A stretch of DNA of 64,000 nt from Permianibacter aggregans (GTDB taxonomy: Bacteria > Pseudomonadota > Gammaproteobacteria > Enterobacterales > Permianibacteraceae), in NCBI RefSeq assembly GCF_009756665.1, contig NZ_CP037953.1, forward strand, positions 372,001 to 436,000. Direction: 5' to 3'. The notes under the pieces were generated by a model. That model searched no databases and was not told the DNA's origin. It saw nothing but the letters and a program-made list of their open reading frames with translations. The translations under genes were made by a program, and so were the position numbers. Shown here piece by piece: positions 43,628-54,527 of the stretch (the stretch's first letter is position 1; each line of letters begins with the position of its first letter).

Positions 43628-46600
43628 TCAACGGCAGCGACGACGGTTGGCCGCTGCCACGGCGGTGGCGTACAAATCAAACCGTTGCTCGGTTTGACCG
43701 CCCTTGCCATCGGCGACGTTCACCACAATGCGATGAATGCCGACTTGATTGTTCTGTGGTGTCCAGGTGATGACACCTGTTGCTTCATTGATGCTCATGC
43801 CTGCTGGCACGTTACCCAACGAATACACGAGATTATCGCCATCCGGGTCGCTAGCGCTGACCACGTACTGATAACTCTGGCCAATTTTGACTGAGGTTTT
43901 CGGCGCACTGTGAATGACCGGCGCATTGTTTGCTGCCTGCGGATCGCGCACCACAATATTGAAGGTTTGGGTAACGATGCCACCACGACCATCGGTGACC
44001 TGCACACGCACCATCACTTCGCCTATTTGGCCCACTTGTGGCGTCCACTGAATTAAACCGTTGGCGTCGATATGCATGCCTTCCGGTGCTTGTAGCAACT
44101 GATAGCTGAGTAAATCACCATCGCTATCGGTTGCCATCAGTTGGTATTGATAACTATTGCCCTGATCAATCAACTGACTTGGGGTGCTGGTGATTGCCGG
44201 AGGTTGGTTGCCCAGGTTTACGGTTTGTGACACCGGCAAGACGAATGATGTGGTTGCTTGCCCACCTTTGCCATCGGTTACCCGCAACACAATGCTGTGG
44301 TCCCCCACCGCGCTCGAAGACGGTGTCCACTGCAGCAGCCCGCTATTGTCGATAAACATTCCGGATGGAGCCTGGCTTAACGAAAAGTACAGCGCATCGC
44401 CATCTGGGTCGGCGGCCTGCACTTGATACTGCCAGGCTTCGTTTACCCGAGCGGCGCGGTAACTGGCAGGAGAAATCACCGGCGCCCGATTAGTCAGATC
44501 ACCAGACACGTTCACCACAAAGGTTTGCACTGCAACCCCGCCTTTGCTGTCACCAACCGCCACGGCCACAGCGTTATCGCCGAGTTGCGGTAATGAAGGT
44601 ATCCACTGGATTTTCCCGCTATCAGTAATGGTCATCCCGGCGGGTACTACACCAAATACATACGTTAACGCATCACCATCTTCGTCCCAGGCTTGGAGTT
44701 GGTATTCATACGCGGTGTTTACACGAGCTTCTGTCAGCGGTGCAGACAAAATGACAGGCTCGCGATTTGGGCCAACATAGCTCGACACCATCATCGAAAA
44801 CCGCTGTAACGCGGTAGCACCGGTCAAGTCTTTTGCTTCCAACTCTACTTCATGCTGCCCGACATCCGCATTCGTAGGCGTCCAACGCAGTTCACCAGTT
44901 TCGCGGTTGATGCGCATGCCATTAGGTGCTTGCTTCAACGTAAACACCAAACTGTCACCAGCGTTGTCGTCATGCACTTCGGGCTTGTAGCGATAATGCG
45001 TCAAGGCTTGTGCTTGGAGTGGTGGCGTACTGACAAATGCTGGGGCCCGATTGTCTTGCATCACGCGCACCAGAAAGACTTGCTGGTCGCTTAGCTGGCC
45101 CGGATCCGTAGCGTGAATGTGGAACAACGCCGCCCCCGCCGTATTGTTGTTTTCTGCACACTCTGCCACTAACTGCGCTTCATCAACCTGCACCATTACA
45201 TAGGCTTTTAGCTCTTGTGCCGTCAGCAATCGACTTTTCACTTGAATCGATTCGCCAGCATTGAGCCCCGGAATTGGCGCACTGGACACTTCCAGCACCG
45301 CAGGAAGCCCTTCATCCATGCGAAATACCACGGTACTCGCCGATGAAGGTTTGGTTCCTCGATTGCGAACCGTGGCCTCCACTTGGTAATACTGCCCCGC
45401 TTTCAGCAATTGCAGATTGCCAACATGCAAATCGGCCAACGCTCTGGCTGGGCGATCTAGAAACGCGTTTAAGCGGAAGGTGTTGTGTCGCAGCCAACTG
45501 CGTTCCGGCACCCGGGGTATGGAACCATCATCATTGATGTTGGTAATGGCGTAAGCATGTTGATTCCATAGGTCGCGAGTGGGCACCCAGCTCCCACTTG
45601 CGGATTCCAACACACGAATTCCACGGGTGTTGCTTTCATTGGAAGGAAGGACAATTTCTGCTTGGTTATCGTTATCGATATCGACGACCAAGGGATATTC
45701 CAACGTTGTTCCCGAGGTATTGGCTAATTGGTATCGCACCAGTCCCGTTTCACCGTCATACACCCGGAAAAATTTTTCATCGGCATACAACACCTCAGCC
45801 CTACCATCGCCCTCAAAATCAAACACCGATGAACCGGTACGATTGGAGCTGTAATCTTCAACGGGCGCGGTCCATTTGATACTGCCATCCGTCTCAAAAA
45901 CGACATATCGGCTGTAACCGGCTACACCAATCTCCGGTTCGCCGTCACCGTCGAAATCGGCAACGGTTGGAGGCCCGCCGATACCGCCGCCAGGGATCGC
46001 GACTGGCCCCCAAATGGTGGTGCCGTTACTGTCCAGCAAATACACTTGGCCAGAAGCAACCAGCACAATCTCTGCTTCATCATCTTGGTCAAAATTGCCG
46101 ACGGCATTCATGCCACTGCCAGCGCTGATGTCGCCTCGATGCCACCACACCTGACCATCGTGTCGGTATACGGTTCTTCCCGCAATAACCTCTTGCTTGC
46201 CATCGAGATCAATATCTGCAGCAATGGAGAGCACTCCGTAACTTTCCAAACCGCCGCTATCCTGATGACCACTCCACAGCAATTGACCTTGATGGGAGAA
46301 CACTCGCGCACCATGCAGAATTTCTGGCTGGCCGTCGCCATCCAAGTCGGCAATCGAAATGCCGTCACGAGGTGAGGTTTTCGTTGGCCCGGTCGCGGCC
46401 GTCCATTTCAATACACCTTGGTGATCGAATGCGTGAAGTGCATTGCGACTTTCATTGGTGGCAACAATTTCCACCTTTCCGTCGCCGTCGATATCCGCCA
46501 CCGCCACGCTACCCAAGCCATTAAGCTTTATGGTTTTGCTCACCCAATGCTGCTTTCCGGTGGCACCGTCAATGGCCGTGAGCCAATTGGTCCGTCGTTC

Positions 46601-48229
46601 AATGAAAACCAAATCCGGAGTGTCTCGTTGATCGATAACCTGGTCGCCATTGTCGTCGGTCAGTTGAGCTATCATCGGTGGCCCGAATACGTCCGCGTTG
46701 GCGCTGTTACCATCGACACCTTGCCAGCGCCACTTCTGTACAGGGTCCAAGACCCCTTCAGCCGGTGCATCGCTCATGCAATACTCGTGTGCTAGCGACA
46801 CCGTTTCCGCCAGTCGATTATCCGGTTGCCAATGGAAAACGCCGGTTTCAGGATTGATGCTGGCGTTGGTATTGAGTAACGAAAAACCGTACTGCAAAAC
46901 ATCACCGACATCCGGATCAACGGCCTTGGCGTCATAGCGAAAACGAGTCTGCTCCGTTACCACATGAGGCGGTAATGAAACGAATGATGGTGCCCGATTC
47001 GGACGGAAGACCTGCAGCAAGTATTGCTGCTGATCAGATTGTCCTCGCTCATCACTCACTTTAATCGTGATACGTATGGTGCCGGTTAACTGGTCTGTTG
47101 GAACCGTCCACAGCACTTCACCGGAGTCCTGACTGATTGACATTCCCGGTACCGACTCTAGCAACTCAAAGGCCAAATTCGGAGAGTCCGGATCGGTTGC
47201 AATTACCGGATAGCGATAGGTGGCGCCAACGAAAGTCTGTTGCACTGGCTTACTGACAATAACCGGGGGCCAAAACTCTTCACCGAGATTGACTGCCAGC
47301 GAAAACTGTTGGGTATCCATTTCACCATGCGGATCTTGCACCCGAATTATTATTCGATGCTGACCGGCTTGCTCGGGCACAGGTAGCCAATAGAAAAAGC
47401 CGGTCTGCGCGTTCACTTGAAAGCCTTCAGGCGCTTCATCAATGCTGAACACCAAAGGTTCGTTTTCAGGATCTATCGCTGTTGCTGGGTATTGCCAAAC
47501 GTTTCCCGGTTGTAAAACCAATTGTGAAGGAAGGCTGGAAAATTTGGGGGGCTGATTGATCGGCGCCAAGACATAAATGAGAAATGATTGGGTGTCGAAA
47601 GCGCCTTGCACGTCCGTCGCTTTGATGGTTACCGAATGCTGACCGATATCAGCCGGCGTTACCGTCCAGCTTAAATATCCCTCTTCAGTGATAGACAGCG
47701 CACTGGGCCCCTCTTCTAGCGAAAAGGTGACCTTCTCGTCCACTTCATTCAAGGCTCGTGCTTGATAAACGAAAGTATTTGGCACCCATACTTTATCTTC
47801 TGGGGTCGAAACAATGACGGGAGCTTGATTAGCACGTCCAGCGTTGAACTCGACCGCACAGCCGGGTTTGCTGGCTAAACTCACTGAAATGGTGTTCTGA
47901 GCCCTCAAGGTCGCGGATTTGACGAGAACTGAAACGCCTTGGTTAAAATCACTGGGGCGGAAAAGTGAAATATTGTTTAACCGAATATCCGCGCTTGAAA
48001 TCCTGCAATACTGGTTTTCCCGGCCGCCATTCCACAGCGTGAACTGGACCTGTTCACCGGAGCGTGCAGAAAAGGATACGACTTCCGTTACAGGCTTACC
48101 CGTGCTGCGCTGAAATATCCGGTTTTCCAATAGTTCCAAGCCCGCTCCCTGCGCGCTTGGGTTAAATAACATACTCGCGAATACAAACAATGGCAGCCAC
48201 ATGCTGGCATCCATTCCAGAACGAATCAT
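43628..48229 (-). CDS. Large exported Ig-like / FG-GAP / CARDB repeat protein
   Basis: 1533 aa from the ATG at 48229 (GGGGA 5 nt upstream); the frame extends to a TTG at 48310. A signal peptide ending A-Q-G-A is followed by about four cadherin/He_PIG-like Ig modules (repeated A-T-D-P-D/P-E-N-E and G-x-H-x-V-x-I-x-A-x-D). Next comes an FG-GAP/VCBS propeller (V-A-D-I-D-G-D-G-K-V-E-I-V, D-L-D-G-D-G-Q-P-E-I, D-F-D-G-D-G-E-P-E-I), a CARDB-like module (V-R-N-R-G-T-K-P-S-S), then about five more Ig modules (P-x-G-M-x-I-x...G-x-I-x-W-T-P). Asp-rich loops probably bind calcium. It is likely a surface or secreted adhesin-like platform. It lies 17 nt before the carrier gene and is probably cotranscribed. 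Confidence 0.88.
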   Translation of the reverse strand: MIRSGMDASMWLPLFVFASMLFNPSAQGAGLELLENRIFQRSTGKPVTEVVSFSARSGEQVQFTLWNGGRENQYCRISSADIRLNNISLFRPSDFNQGVSVLVKSATLRAQNTISVSLASKPGCAVEFNAGRANQAPVIVSTPEDKVWVPNTFVYQARALNEVDEKVTFSLEEGPSALSITEEGYLSWTVTPADIGQHSVTIKATDVQGAFDTQSFLIYVLAPINQPPKFSSLPSQLVLQPGNVWQYPATAIDPENEPLVFSIDEAPEGFQVNAQTGFFYWLPVPEQAGQHRIIIRVQDPHGEMDTQQFSLAVNLGEEFWPPVIVSKPVQQTFVGATYRYPVIATDPDSPNLAFELLESVPGMSISQDSGEVLWTVPTDQLTGTIRITIKVSDERGQSDQQQYLLQVFRPNRAPSFVSLPPHVVTEQTRFRYDAKAVDPDVGDVLQYGFSLLNTNASINPETGVFHWQPDNRLAETVSLAHEYCMSDAPAEGVLDPVQKWRWQGVDGNSANADVFGPPMIAQLTDDNGDQVIDQRDTPDLVFIERRTNWLTAIDGATGKQHWVSKTIKLNGLGSVAVADIDGDGKVEIVATNESRNALHAFDHQGVLKWTAATGPTKTSPRDGISIADLDGDGQPEILHGARVFSHQGQLLWSGHQDSGGLESYGVLSIAADIDLDGKQEVIAGRTVYRHDGQVWWHRGDISAGSGMNAVGNFDQDDEAEIVLVASGQVYLLDSNGTTIWGPVAIPGGGIGGPPTVADFDGDGEPEIGVAGYSRYVVFETDGSIKWTAPVEDYSSNRTGSSVFDFEGDGRAEVLYADEKFFRVYDGETGLVRYQLANTSGTTLEYPLVVDIDNDNQAEIVLPSNESNTRGIRVLESASGSWVPTRDLWNQHAYAITNINDDGSIPRVPERSWLRHNTFRLNAFLDRPARALADLHVGNLQLLKAGQYYQVEATVRNRGTKPSSASTVVFRMDEGLPAVLEVSSAPIPGLNAGESIQVKSRLLTAQELKAYVMVQVDEAQLVAECAENNNTAGAALFHIHATDPGQLSDQQVFLVRVMQDNRAPAFVSTPPLQAQALTHYRYKPEVHDDNAGDSLVFTLKQAPNGMRINRETGELRWTPTNADVGQHEVELEAKDLTGATALQRFSMMVSSYVGPNREPVILSAPLTEARVNTAYEYQLQAWDEDGDALTYVFGVVPAGMTITDSGKIQWIPSLPQLGDNAVAVAVGDSKGGVAVQTFVVNVSGDLTNRAPVISPASYRAARVNEAWQYQVQAADPDGDALYFSLSQAPSGMFIDNSGLLQWTPSSSAVGDHSIVLRVTDGKGGQATTSFVLPVSQTVNLGNQPPAITSTPSQLIDQGNSYQYQLMATDSDGDLLSYQLLQAPEGMHIDANGLIQWTPQVGQIGEVMVRVQVTDGRGGIVTQTFNIVVRDPQAANNAPVIHSAPKTSVKIGQSYQYVVSASDPDGDNLVYSLGNVPAGMSINEATGVITWTPQNNQVGIHRIVVNVADGKGGQTEQRFDLYATAVAAANRRRCR

Positions 48230-48384
48230 GACATTCCCCAACAACAACGTTACAAAATTCTGGTGCTTTTTTGAGCGGCGCAAAATATCCGAAACGGCAT
48301 TTAAACTCAACGAAAATTTGCGGGTGAAAATTTAGGGATTTGATTGCCGTACCGTTAAAAAGAAGGGGTTTACCACGAGCAAAA

Positions 48385-48414
48385 CAAAAACAGCGGCCTA
48401 AGCCGCTGTTTTTG
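48385..48414 (-). terminator. Terminator of tRNA-Val
   Basis: CAAAAACAGCGGC CTAA GCCGCTGTTTTTG, a 13-bp perfect stem ending in A/T runs, 10 bp beyond the tRNA 3' end. It can act in both directions, and separates the tRNA from the Ig-like gene. Confidence 0.85.
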
Positions 48415-48423
48415 TTGATAATT

Positions 48424-48500
48424 TGGTAGGCGCAATTGGACTCGAACCAACGACCCCCACCATGTCAAGGTGGTGCTCTAACCAGCTGAGCTATGCGCCT
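48424..48500 (-). tRNA. tRNA-Val (anticodon GAC)
   Basis: 77 nt with encoded CCA. Acceptor arms AGGCGCA / TGCGCCT, D-loop AGCTCAGCTGGTTAGAGC, anticodon arm CCACC-TTGACAT-GGTGG with anticodon GAC, T-arm GTTCGAGTC. No att-like duplicate or integrase gene is visible beside it. Confidence 0.97.
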
Positions 48501-48564
48501 GTCGTTGAGGGCGCGTAAGTTACCATCGTCTTTGCGACTCGGCAAGCTTGGCGCTCAAAATTTT

Positions 48565-50430
48565 TCAGGAATTGACCGCCTCTGGATAAAAAATCAACGC
48601 ATGCTCGTCGCAGGCCTGCAGTTTGGGGCAGAACTGGCAGTCTTTCAGGACTTTGTCCGGCAGGTTGTCGCGCTGGTCGCGGACAAAACCGAGCTTGGCG
48701 AAGAAATCCGGTACCCGGGTCAATGACAGCACCCGTTTCAAGCCAAGCTGCTTGGCCCGCTCGCAAAGATAGGCCACCATCGCCCGCCCCTGCCCCAAGC
48801 CTTGGTACTGCGGCCAAATACCAAGGCTGCGGATTTCAGCGATATCTTCGTTATAGATAAACAGCGCTGCGCAGCCGACGACTTTGCCGTCTTTTTTCGC
48901 CACAACAAAATCTTGCAGATGCGAAATCAAATCCGCACGCGAGCGTGGCAGGTTCTCGCCTTCTTTGGCCCAGTGATTGACCAACGCAATGATTTCCGGC
49001 ACATCGTGTACTGTCGCATCACGCACTTCCAGTTGCTCGCTCAGGCTCAAGCCGTTGACACGCATTTTTGCTTGCGACAATGCTTCAACCACACGACGAC
49101 GAGAAACACCGCCAAAGACATCGCGTTTTTCCAGACAGGAGTCGAGTGCCAACATCGGGTAAATATCGCTGCCGATCATTGGATGGAACTGCTGCAACTC
49201 CTCCAGCGACAATTCTTCCAGTGCTTTCTTTTTGTCCGCGGCAAACAACACAGCGCGACCGGCAATATGGTGCGCTTCTCTAAAAGGCACCTGTTTGCCG
49301 ACCAAATAGTCGGCTAGTTCCGTAGCGTTCGAGTAACCGCGTTGCGCGGCAACTTTCGCCCGCTCCTTGTCAACGCTGATCGCCAGTACCGATTTCTCGG
49401 TCATGCGCAAACACAGGCTGGCGCTCTCAACGGCAGCAAACAACGCCTCTTTGTCTTCCTGCATGTCCTTGTTGTAAGCGAGCGGCAAGGCTTTCAAAGT
49501 CGTAAACAACGAAATCATAGAACCATATACACGGCCGGTTTTGCCACGAATCAATTCCAGTGCATCCGGGTTTTTCTTTTGCGGCATCAATGACGAACCG
49601 GTGGTCACTTCATCGCTGAGTTGCACAAAGCCGGCTTCGCCGCTGGCGTAGAAAATCAGATCTTCGGCCATTCGCGACAGATGCATCATTTGAATAGAAA
49701 GCGCTGACAGCAACTCCAGTACGTAATCGCGATCGGAAACCGCATCAAGCGAATTTCTGGTCGGCTCTTTAAAGCCTAGCGTTTTCGCCAATTTATGTCG
49801 ATCGATGGCGTACGCGGTGCCTGCTAACGCACCGGAACCCAGCGGACATTGATCAGAATGCGCGATTACGCTTTCAATGCGCGTTACATCTCGTTCCAGC
49901 ATTTCGACATAGGCCAGACACCAATGGGCGAAACGCAGCGGCTGGGCGCGCTGTAAATGCGTGTAACCAGGGAATACGGTATCGACATGATCATCAGCCA
50001 GCTGCAATAACGCGCGCTGCACACTGCGGCTCTCGGCCAATAGTTGCACGCAAGCCGTTTCCACCCACAGTCGCAAATCGGTCGCGACCTGATCGTTACG
50101 GCTGCGGCCGGTGTGTAATTTTTTACCCAAGTCGCCAACACGTTTGACGAGCTCGGACTCCACCCAGGAATGAATATCCTCTTCACCGGAACCCAAAATT
50201 TCCGCTGGATTGTCGTGGATAATTCGCAACAGCTGACGCAGTGCGCCGTGCAGGCGTGACATCTCTTCTTGTGTCAGCACGCCGGCGCGATGCAAGGCGC
50301 TGGCCCAAGCGACCGATGTTTGCACATCCTGTTCAGCCAAGCGGTAATCAAATGGCAGGGAATCATTGAACTGACGAAACAATTCGTTATCGGTGACCTG
50401 CTCGAAACGTCCACCCCAGAGTGTCGACAT
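48565..50430 (-). CDS. argH: Argininosuccinate lyase fused to a GNAT acetyltransferase, ArgH(A)
   Basis: 621 aa from M-S-T-L-W-G-G-R-F. Residues 1 to about 460 are argininosuccinate lyase, with H-T-G-R-S-R-N-D-Q near 108 and the family signature [12 protein letters not shown] near 280. From about 465 to the end is a GNAT domain: [18 protein letters not shown] is its acetyl-CoA loop. It ends with a C-x-x-C-containing tail, as in ArgA-type domains. In Moritella-type bacteria the fusion supplies the N-acetylglutamate synthase step. No separate argA or argJ is in the window. Last gene of the arginine operon. Confidence 0.95.
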   Translation of the reverse strand: MSTLWGGRFEQVTDNELFRQFNDSLPFDYRLAEQDVQTSVAWASALHRAGVLTQEEMSRLHGALRQLLRIIHDNPAEILGSGEEDIHSWVESELVKRVGDLGKKLHTGRSRNDQVATDLRLWVETACVQLLAESRSVQRALLQLADDHVDTVFPGYTHLQRAQPLRFAHWCLAYVEMLERDVTRIESVIAHSDQCPLGSGALAGTAYAIDRHKLAKTLGFKEPTRNSLDAVSDRDYVLELLSALSIQMMHLSRMAEDLIFYASGEAGFVQLSDEVTTGSSLMPQKKNPDALELIRGKTGRVYGSMISLFTTLKALPLAYNKDMQEDKEALFAAVESASLCLRMTEKSVLAISVDKERAKVAAQRGYSNATELADYLVGKQVPFREAHHIAGRAVLFAADKKKALEELSLEELQQFHPMIGSDIYPMLALDSCLEKRDVFGGVSRRRVVEALSQAKMRVNGLSLSEQLEVRDATVHDVPEIIALVNHWAKEGENLPRSRADLISHLQDFVVAKKDGKVVGCAALFIYNEDIAEIRSLGIWPQYQGLGQGRAMVAYLCERAKQLGLKRVLSLTRVPDFFAKLGFVRDQRDNLPDKVLKDCQFCPKLQACDEHALIFYPEAVNS

Positions 50431-50509
50431 TGCTGGAACTTTCCTCAAAGACCAAAACAACAAGGTCGGCGTGACGCCGACCGGTTACACATCGAAACAA
50501 GCGTTCGCG

Positions 50510-51727
50510 TCAGGCTTGCCCGGTAGCTTTCAAGGCTCGGATGCGTGACGGCAAACTGTACAAACGGATAAAGCCTTCGGCATGGGCTTGCTGATACACC
50601 TCATCCTTGCCAAATGTCGCGAACGATTCGGAATACAACGAGTTGATCGACTGACGCTGAATCACGGTCGCCTGGCCTTTGAACAGCTGAACTACCACTT
50701 TACCGTTCAAGGTCTGAGCAAGACTGTCTACTGCTGCCAGAATCGCCCGCGTTGCCGGCACAAACCATTTGCCGTCGTAGACTTTTTCGGCCAAGTCCAG
50801 CGCCAGTTGCTGACGCAGCTTGAACGAGTCGCGATCAAAAACCAGTTCTTCCAAACCGCGAATCGCGTTAAACAAAATGGTACCGCCAGGCGTTTCGTAA
50901 CAGCCGCGCGACTTCATACCGACCAGGCGATTCTCGATGATGTCGATACGGCCAACACCATGCTGCACTCCGAGTTCGTTCAAGGTTTTGACCACCTGCA
51001 TCGGCGTCATCGTTTCACCGTTGACCGCTCTTACTTCGCCCTGCTCGATATCCAGTGTGACATTGGTTGGCGTATTCGGCGTTTCCTCAATGTTTTTGGT
51101 CCATTCCCAAACATTGTGGGTCGGCGCATTCCACGGGCTTTCCAGCTCACCACCTTCAGTGGACAGGTGAAAGGCGTTTTCATCTCGGCTGTAAATTTTC
51201 GTGGCACTGGCTGAGCAAGGAATATCGCGCTCGGCCAAATACGCCAGCAATTCCTCACGCGAACGCATCGACCAAATCCGCCATGGCGCAATCACGGGTA
51301 GATCTGGTGCCAAACCGGCAAACACCGTTTCAAATCGCACCTGATCGTTACCTTTGCCGGTGCAGCCATGCGATAGTGCATCAGCACCAACCGCGCGCGC
51401 CACTTCCACCTGGGCACGCGCCAGAATCGGCCGCGCCATCGAGGTGCCGAGCAGATAACGGCCTTCGTACAGGCAGCCAGCTTTCATCAACGGGTAAATG
51501 GCTTCGCGGGCAAATACCTCTTGCAGATTGACGACATGACAGCCGCTGGCACCGCTGGCGATAGCTTTTTTCTCTACGCCTTTCAGATCATCGAGAGATT
51601 GGCCGATATCGCCAACAAAACAGACCACTTCACACTCGTAGTTCTCCTTCAACCACGGCACAATCGCCGAGGTATCCAGACCACCGGAATACGCCAATAC
51701 CACTTTTTTGAATTGCTGATTTTTCAT
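50510..51727 (-). CDS. argG: Argininosuccinate synthase
   Basis: 405 aa from M-K-N-Q-Q-F (a GAGA lies 8 nt upstream; a frame 15 bases longer exists). The PP-loop is [11 protein letters not shown] near 11, and [13 protein letters not shown] near 118 is the second signature. It joins citrulline and aspartate using ATP. It lies between argF (18 nt upstream) and argH(A) (79 nt downstream) in the operon. Confidence 0.97.
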   Translation of the reverse strand: MKNQQFKKVVLAYSGGLDTSAIVPWLKENYECEVVCFVGDIGQSLDDLKGVEKKAIASGASGCHVVNLQEVFAREAIYPLMKAGCLYEGRYLLGTSMARPILARAQVEVARAVGADALSHGCTGKGNDQVRFETVFAGLAPDLPVIAPWRIWSMRSREELLAYLAERDIPCSASATKIYSRDENAFHLSTEGGELESPWNAPTHNVWEWTKNIEETPNTPTNVTLDIEQGEVRAVNGETMTPMQVVKTLNELGVQHGVGRIDIIENRLVGMKSRGCYETPGGTILFNAIRGLEELVFDRDSFKLRQQLALDLAEKVYDGKWFVPATRAILAAVDSLAQTLNGKVVVQLFKGQATVIQRQSINSLYSESFATFGKDEVYQQAHAEGFIRLYSLPSRIRALKATGQA

Positions 51728-51745
51728 GACAATTTCTCGCAAAAT

Positions 51746-52660
51746 TTAAGCCGCATTGAACAGGTTCAGCAGAAGCGCGTTCTGCGCATGCAAACGGTTT
51801 TCCGCCTGGCGCATCGCCAGGCAAATATTGCTGTCGAACAGCGCTGAAGTGATTTCGACATCTCGATGCGCTGGCTGGCAGTGCATGACATGACCCGCGC
51901 CGGTTTCCGCGACCATCGTTTCGTTCAATTGATAAGGCTTCAATACCCGCTCCAGTTCACTGGCCGACTTGCTCTCGCCCATCGACACCCAGGTGTCGGT
52001 GTACAGCACGTCCTGCTGACCTAGCTGGTTCGGTTGATGAATCAAGCGAACGGTGGCACCGGTTTGCGCCGCGAGCGTTTGTGCTTTATCCAGCCATTCG
52101 GCTTTGCAGGCATATTTCTGCGGTGTCAGCACCGTGACGTTGACACCCAGCATCGCGCCGACCAGCAACAACGAATGCGAAACATTGTTGCCGTCTCCGA
52201 CATAGGCGAGCTTCAAACCTTTCAGATTGCCATAGGTTTCTTTCAACGACAGATAATCCGCCAGCGCCTGGCAGGGATGCAGTTTTTCGCACAAGGCATT
52301 GACCACCGGTACCCGCGCATTTTTCGCCAACTCGGTCAAGGTTTGATGGGCAAATACCCGGGCGATGATGCCGTGCACCCAAACACTGAAATTGCGCGCG
52401 TAATCGGCAATCGATTCACGGACACCGATGCGTTCGTCTTTGTGGTCAAGATAAATGGCCTGGCCACCGAGCCGTTGAATACCCACTTCGAAACTCATCC
52501 GGGTACGCAAACTCGGCTTTTCAAACAGCATGACAATGCTTTTGCCGGACAGCGCGTGTTGAAATTTTTCTGGCTGTTGTTTGGCCAATAACGCCAAATC
52601 GAGCAAGCCTTCGGTTTGAGCCGGAGAGAACTCCAGCCCGGTCAAGTAATCTTTTTGCAT
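51746..52660 (-). CDS. argF: Ornithine carbamoyltransferase
   Basis: 304 aa. The carbamoyl-phosphate site is F-E-K-P-S-L-R-T-R near 50, with H-P-C-Q-A-L-A-D-Y near 133. The ornithine-loop motif reads M-H-C-Q-P-A-H-R-D, where H-C-L-P is commoner; the Leu to Gln change may tune the substrate. It is the carbamoylation step of arginine synthesis. Since ArgE acts on N-acetylornithine in this cluster, ornithine rather than acetylornithine is the expected substrate. Confidence 0.94.
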   Translation of the reverse strand: MQKDYLTGLEFSPAQTEGLLDLALLAKQQPEKFQHALSGKSIVMLFEKPSLRTRMSFEVGIQRLGGQAIYLDHKDERIGVRESIADYARNFSVWVHGIIARVFAHQTLTELAKNARVPVVNALCEKLHPCQALADYLSLKETYGNLKGLKLAYVGDGNNVSHSLLLVGAMLGVNVTVLTPQKYACKAEWLDKAQTLAAQTGATVRLIHQPNQLGQQDVLYTDTWVSMGESKSASELERVLKPYQLNETMVAETGAGHVMHCQPAHRDVEITSALFDSNICLAMRQAENRLHAQNALLLNLFNAA

Positions 52661-52693
52661 GGTAAAACTCCAACCTAAAGTAATTGAGTGCCT

Positions 52694-53470
52694 TTACACC
52701 GCGAGAATGTGGGTGCCGATATCCTGTCCATGTGCATATCGTCGGATGGCATCCGGTTGGAGATAACTGGCTATGGTGACGTGTTTACCGAGTTGTGCGG
52801 CGGCCTGCATCGCAGCCATGACTTTGGCAATCATCCCGCCCTGGATCACGCCGTTGGCGATCTCCTGTTGAATTTGCGCCTTGGTCATTGATGCATGTGT
52901 TTTGCCTTCGGCGTCACGCACGCCGGAAACATCGCTAAGTAAAAGTAAATCCTGAGCCTTGGTCAGTGCGGCCAAACATACCGCAGCATCATCGGCGTTG
53001 ACGTTACGAAGCTGCGATTGCTGATCGAGCGCGATGCTGGCAACAATCGGCACAAAGCCTGCGCCTAATAACGCTTGCATCATTTTGCCTTTACCCGGAT
53101 CCACAATGCCTACGGCACCGAGGCTGGCATCCGGATGTGGTGAACAGACGGCACTGTCACCATCGGCCAGCGACACACCGACAGCATTCATGCCGACAAC
53201 TTTTGCCGCTGACAATAATTGTTTGTTGACCTGACCCGCGAGCACGGCCGTGATCAGCGGCATATGTTCTGCCGGGCTTACCCGCAGGCCATTTTTCTTT
53301 TCGACCGGGTACTGCCAGTGGGCAAAATGGGCATCAACTTGTTTGCCGCCACCGTGCACCAGGATCAGCGGTTGTTTGGCCGCCAGCTCCTGCAACGCCG
53401 GCATCAGATTGGCAATGACGATCGGATCTTCGATTGCACCGCCGCTTAGTTTCACGACCACCGGATTCAT
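52694..53470 (-). CDS. argB: Acetylglutamate kinase
   Basis: 258 aa. V-V-K-L-S-G-G-A near 4, L-I-L-V-H-G-G-G-K-Q near 35 and the C-terminal kinase segments match ArgB of the non-arginine-inhibited, enteric type (no N-terminal helix extension). It phosphorylates N-acetylglutamate. Its ATG overlaps the argC stop (TGATG), so translation is coupled. Confidence 0.95.
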   Translation of the reverse strand: MNPVVVKLSGGAIEDPIVIANLMPALQELAAKQPLILVHGGGKQVDAHFAHWQYPVEKKNGLRVSPAEHMPLITAVLAGQVNKQLLSAAKVVGMNAVGVSLADGDSAVCSPHPDASLGAVGIVDPGKGKMMQALLGAGFVPIVASIALDQQSQLRNVNADDAAVCLAALTKAQDLLLLSDVSGVRDAEGKTHASMTKAQIQQEIANGVIQGGMIAKVMAAMQAAAQLGKHVTIASYLQPDAIRRYAHGQDIGTHILAV

Positions 53471-54492
53471 CAGGCGTGCTCCAGTGGCAATAGGCCGGTG
53501 CGCATATCAAAACCGAAACGGATATTGAAACACTGCACGGCTTGCGAAGCGGCGCCTTTCAGCAAATTGTCGAGCGCTGAAAATACCGTCAGCTGACCGC
53601 GTGCTTCATCAAAGCGCCAGCCCAGATCGCAGAACGGTGTGTTCTCGACGTGTTGCACAGCCGGATACTGACCAGCGCCGAGCAAACGAACCATCGGCTG
53701 ATTTTCGTAAGCCTTATTCAGCGCTTGATCGATATCGGTCGCGGTCACGCCGTTGTTGGTAAACAAATAAACACTGGCCAGAATGCCGCGCTTGTAGTTG
53801 CCAAGATGTGGTTGGAACACCACTGGCACACCCACGTTCTTTTCGATTTCCGGTTGATGGCGATGATTCTGCACACCATAAGGCGTCAATGACACTTCGC
53901 AGAAATGCGTGGACACCTGCGCTTTGCGGCCAGCACCGCTGACGCCGCTGGTGGCGCTGATGATCGGCAACGTACCGCTTTTTAACAAACCGTTCTTGCT
54001 CAGCGGCGCAATAGCAAGACTGGCGGCGGTAACGTAGCAACCGGCGCAACCAATCAAAGTGGCATTATTCAGCCCATCGGCATTCAGCTCTGGCAAACCG
54101 TAAACAGCTTTGCCGAGCAAATCGGGATTCGGATGGGTAAAACCGTAATATTGTTGATAGATACTGGCATCAGAGAAACGAAAACCGGCCGACAGATCGA
54201 TAACGACTTTCGCTTTCTTCAATAACTCGGGCGTGTGATCGGCAGCGAATTCATGCGGCGTGCAAAGAAACACGACATCGGTGAAATCGCTAAGCTTTTC
54301 CGGCGAAAATGGCTCGACCGGCGCTGCCACCTGACCGCGGCTGCGCGCCTGAAAATGATGGAAAGGAAACTGGCCGGGCTGTTCGCCGGAATGGAACAAT
54401 TGCAATCCACTTACTTGCGGATGTGCGGCCAGAATTTGCGTCAGTTCGGCGCCAACATATCCACTGGCGCCCAACACGGCTACATTCAACAT
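53470..54492 (-). CDS. argC: N-acetyl-gamma-glutamyl-phosphate reductase
   Basis: 340 aa from M-L-N-V-A-V-L-G-A-S-G-Y-V-G, with GGAGG 5 nt upstream. The NADP fold is at the start. The catalytic Cys lies in I-G-C-A-G-C-Y-V-T-A-A near 150, followed by G-V-S-G-A-G-R. It reduces the acyl phosphate made by ArgB. The gap to argR is 35 nt. Confidence 0.96.
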   Translation of the reverse strand: MLNVAVLGASGYVGAELTQILAAHPQVSGLQLFHSGEQPGQFPFHHFQARSRGQVAAPVEPFSPEKLSDFTDVVFLCTPHEFAADHTPELLKKAKVVIDLSAGFRFSDASIYQQYYGFTHPNPDLLGKAVYGLPELNADGLNNATLIGCAGCYVTAASLAIAPLSKNGLLKSGTLPIISATSGVSGAGRKAQVSTHFCEVSLTPYGVQNHRHQPEIEKNVGVPVVFQPHLGNYKRGILASVYLFTNNGVTATDIDQALNKAYENQPMVRLLGAGQYPAVQHVENTPFCDLGWRFDEARGQLTVFSALDNLLKGAASQAVQCFNIRFGFDMRTGLLPLEHA

Positions 54493-54527
54493 ATCGACCT
54501 CCGCAGGCGCCAAGGCCGATTAACCCT

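Noticed and set aside
47070-47085. GATACGTATGGT inside the Ig-like gene as a fourth operator
   Set aside because: Only the central ATACGTAT is shared; it is within coding sequence and away from sugar genes.
48424-48500. tRNA-Val as the attachment site of a genomic island carrying the tip array
   Set aside because: No integrase gene, no repeat of the tRNA 3' end on the other side of the array, and a strong terminator separates the two.
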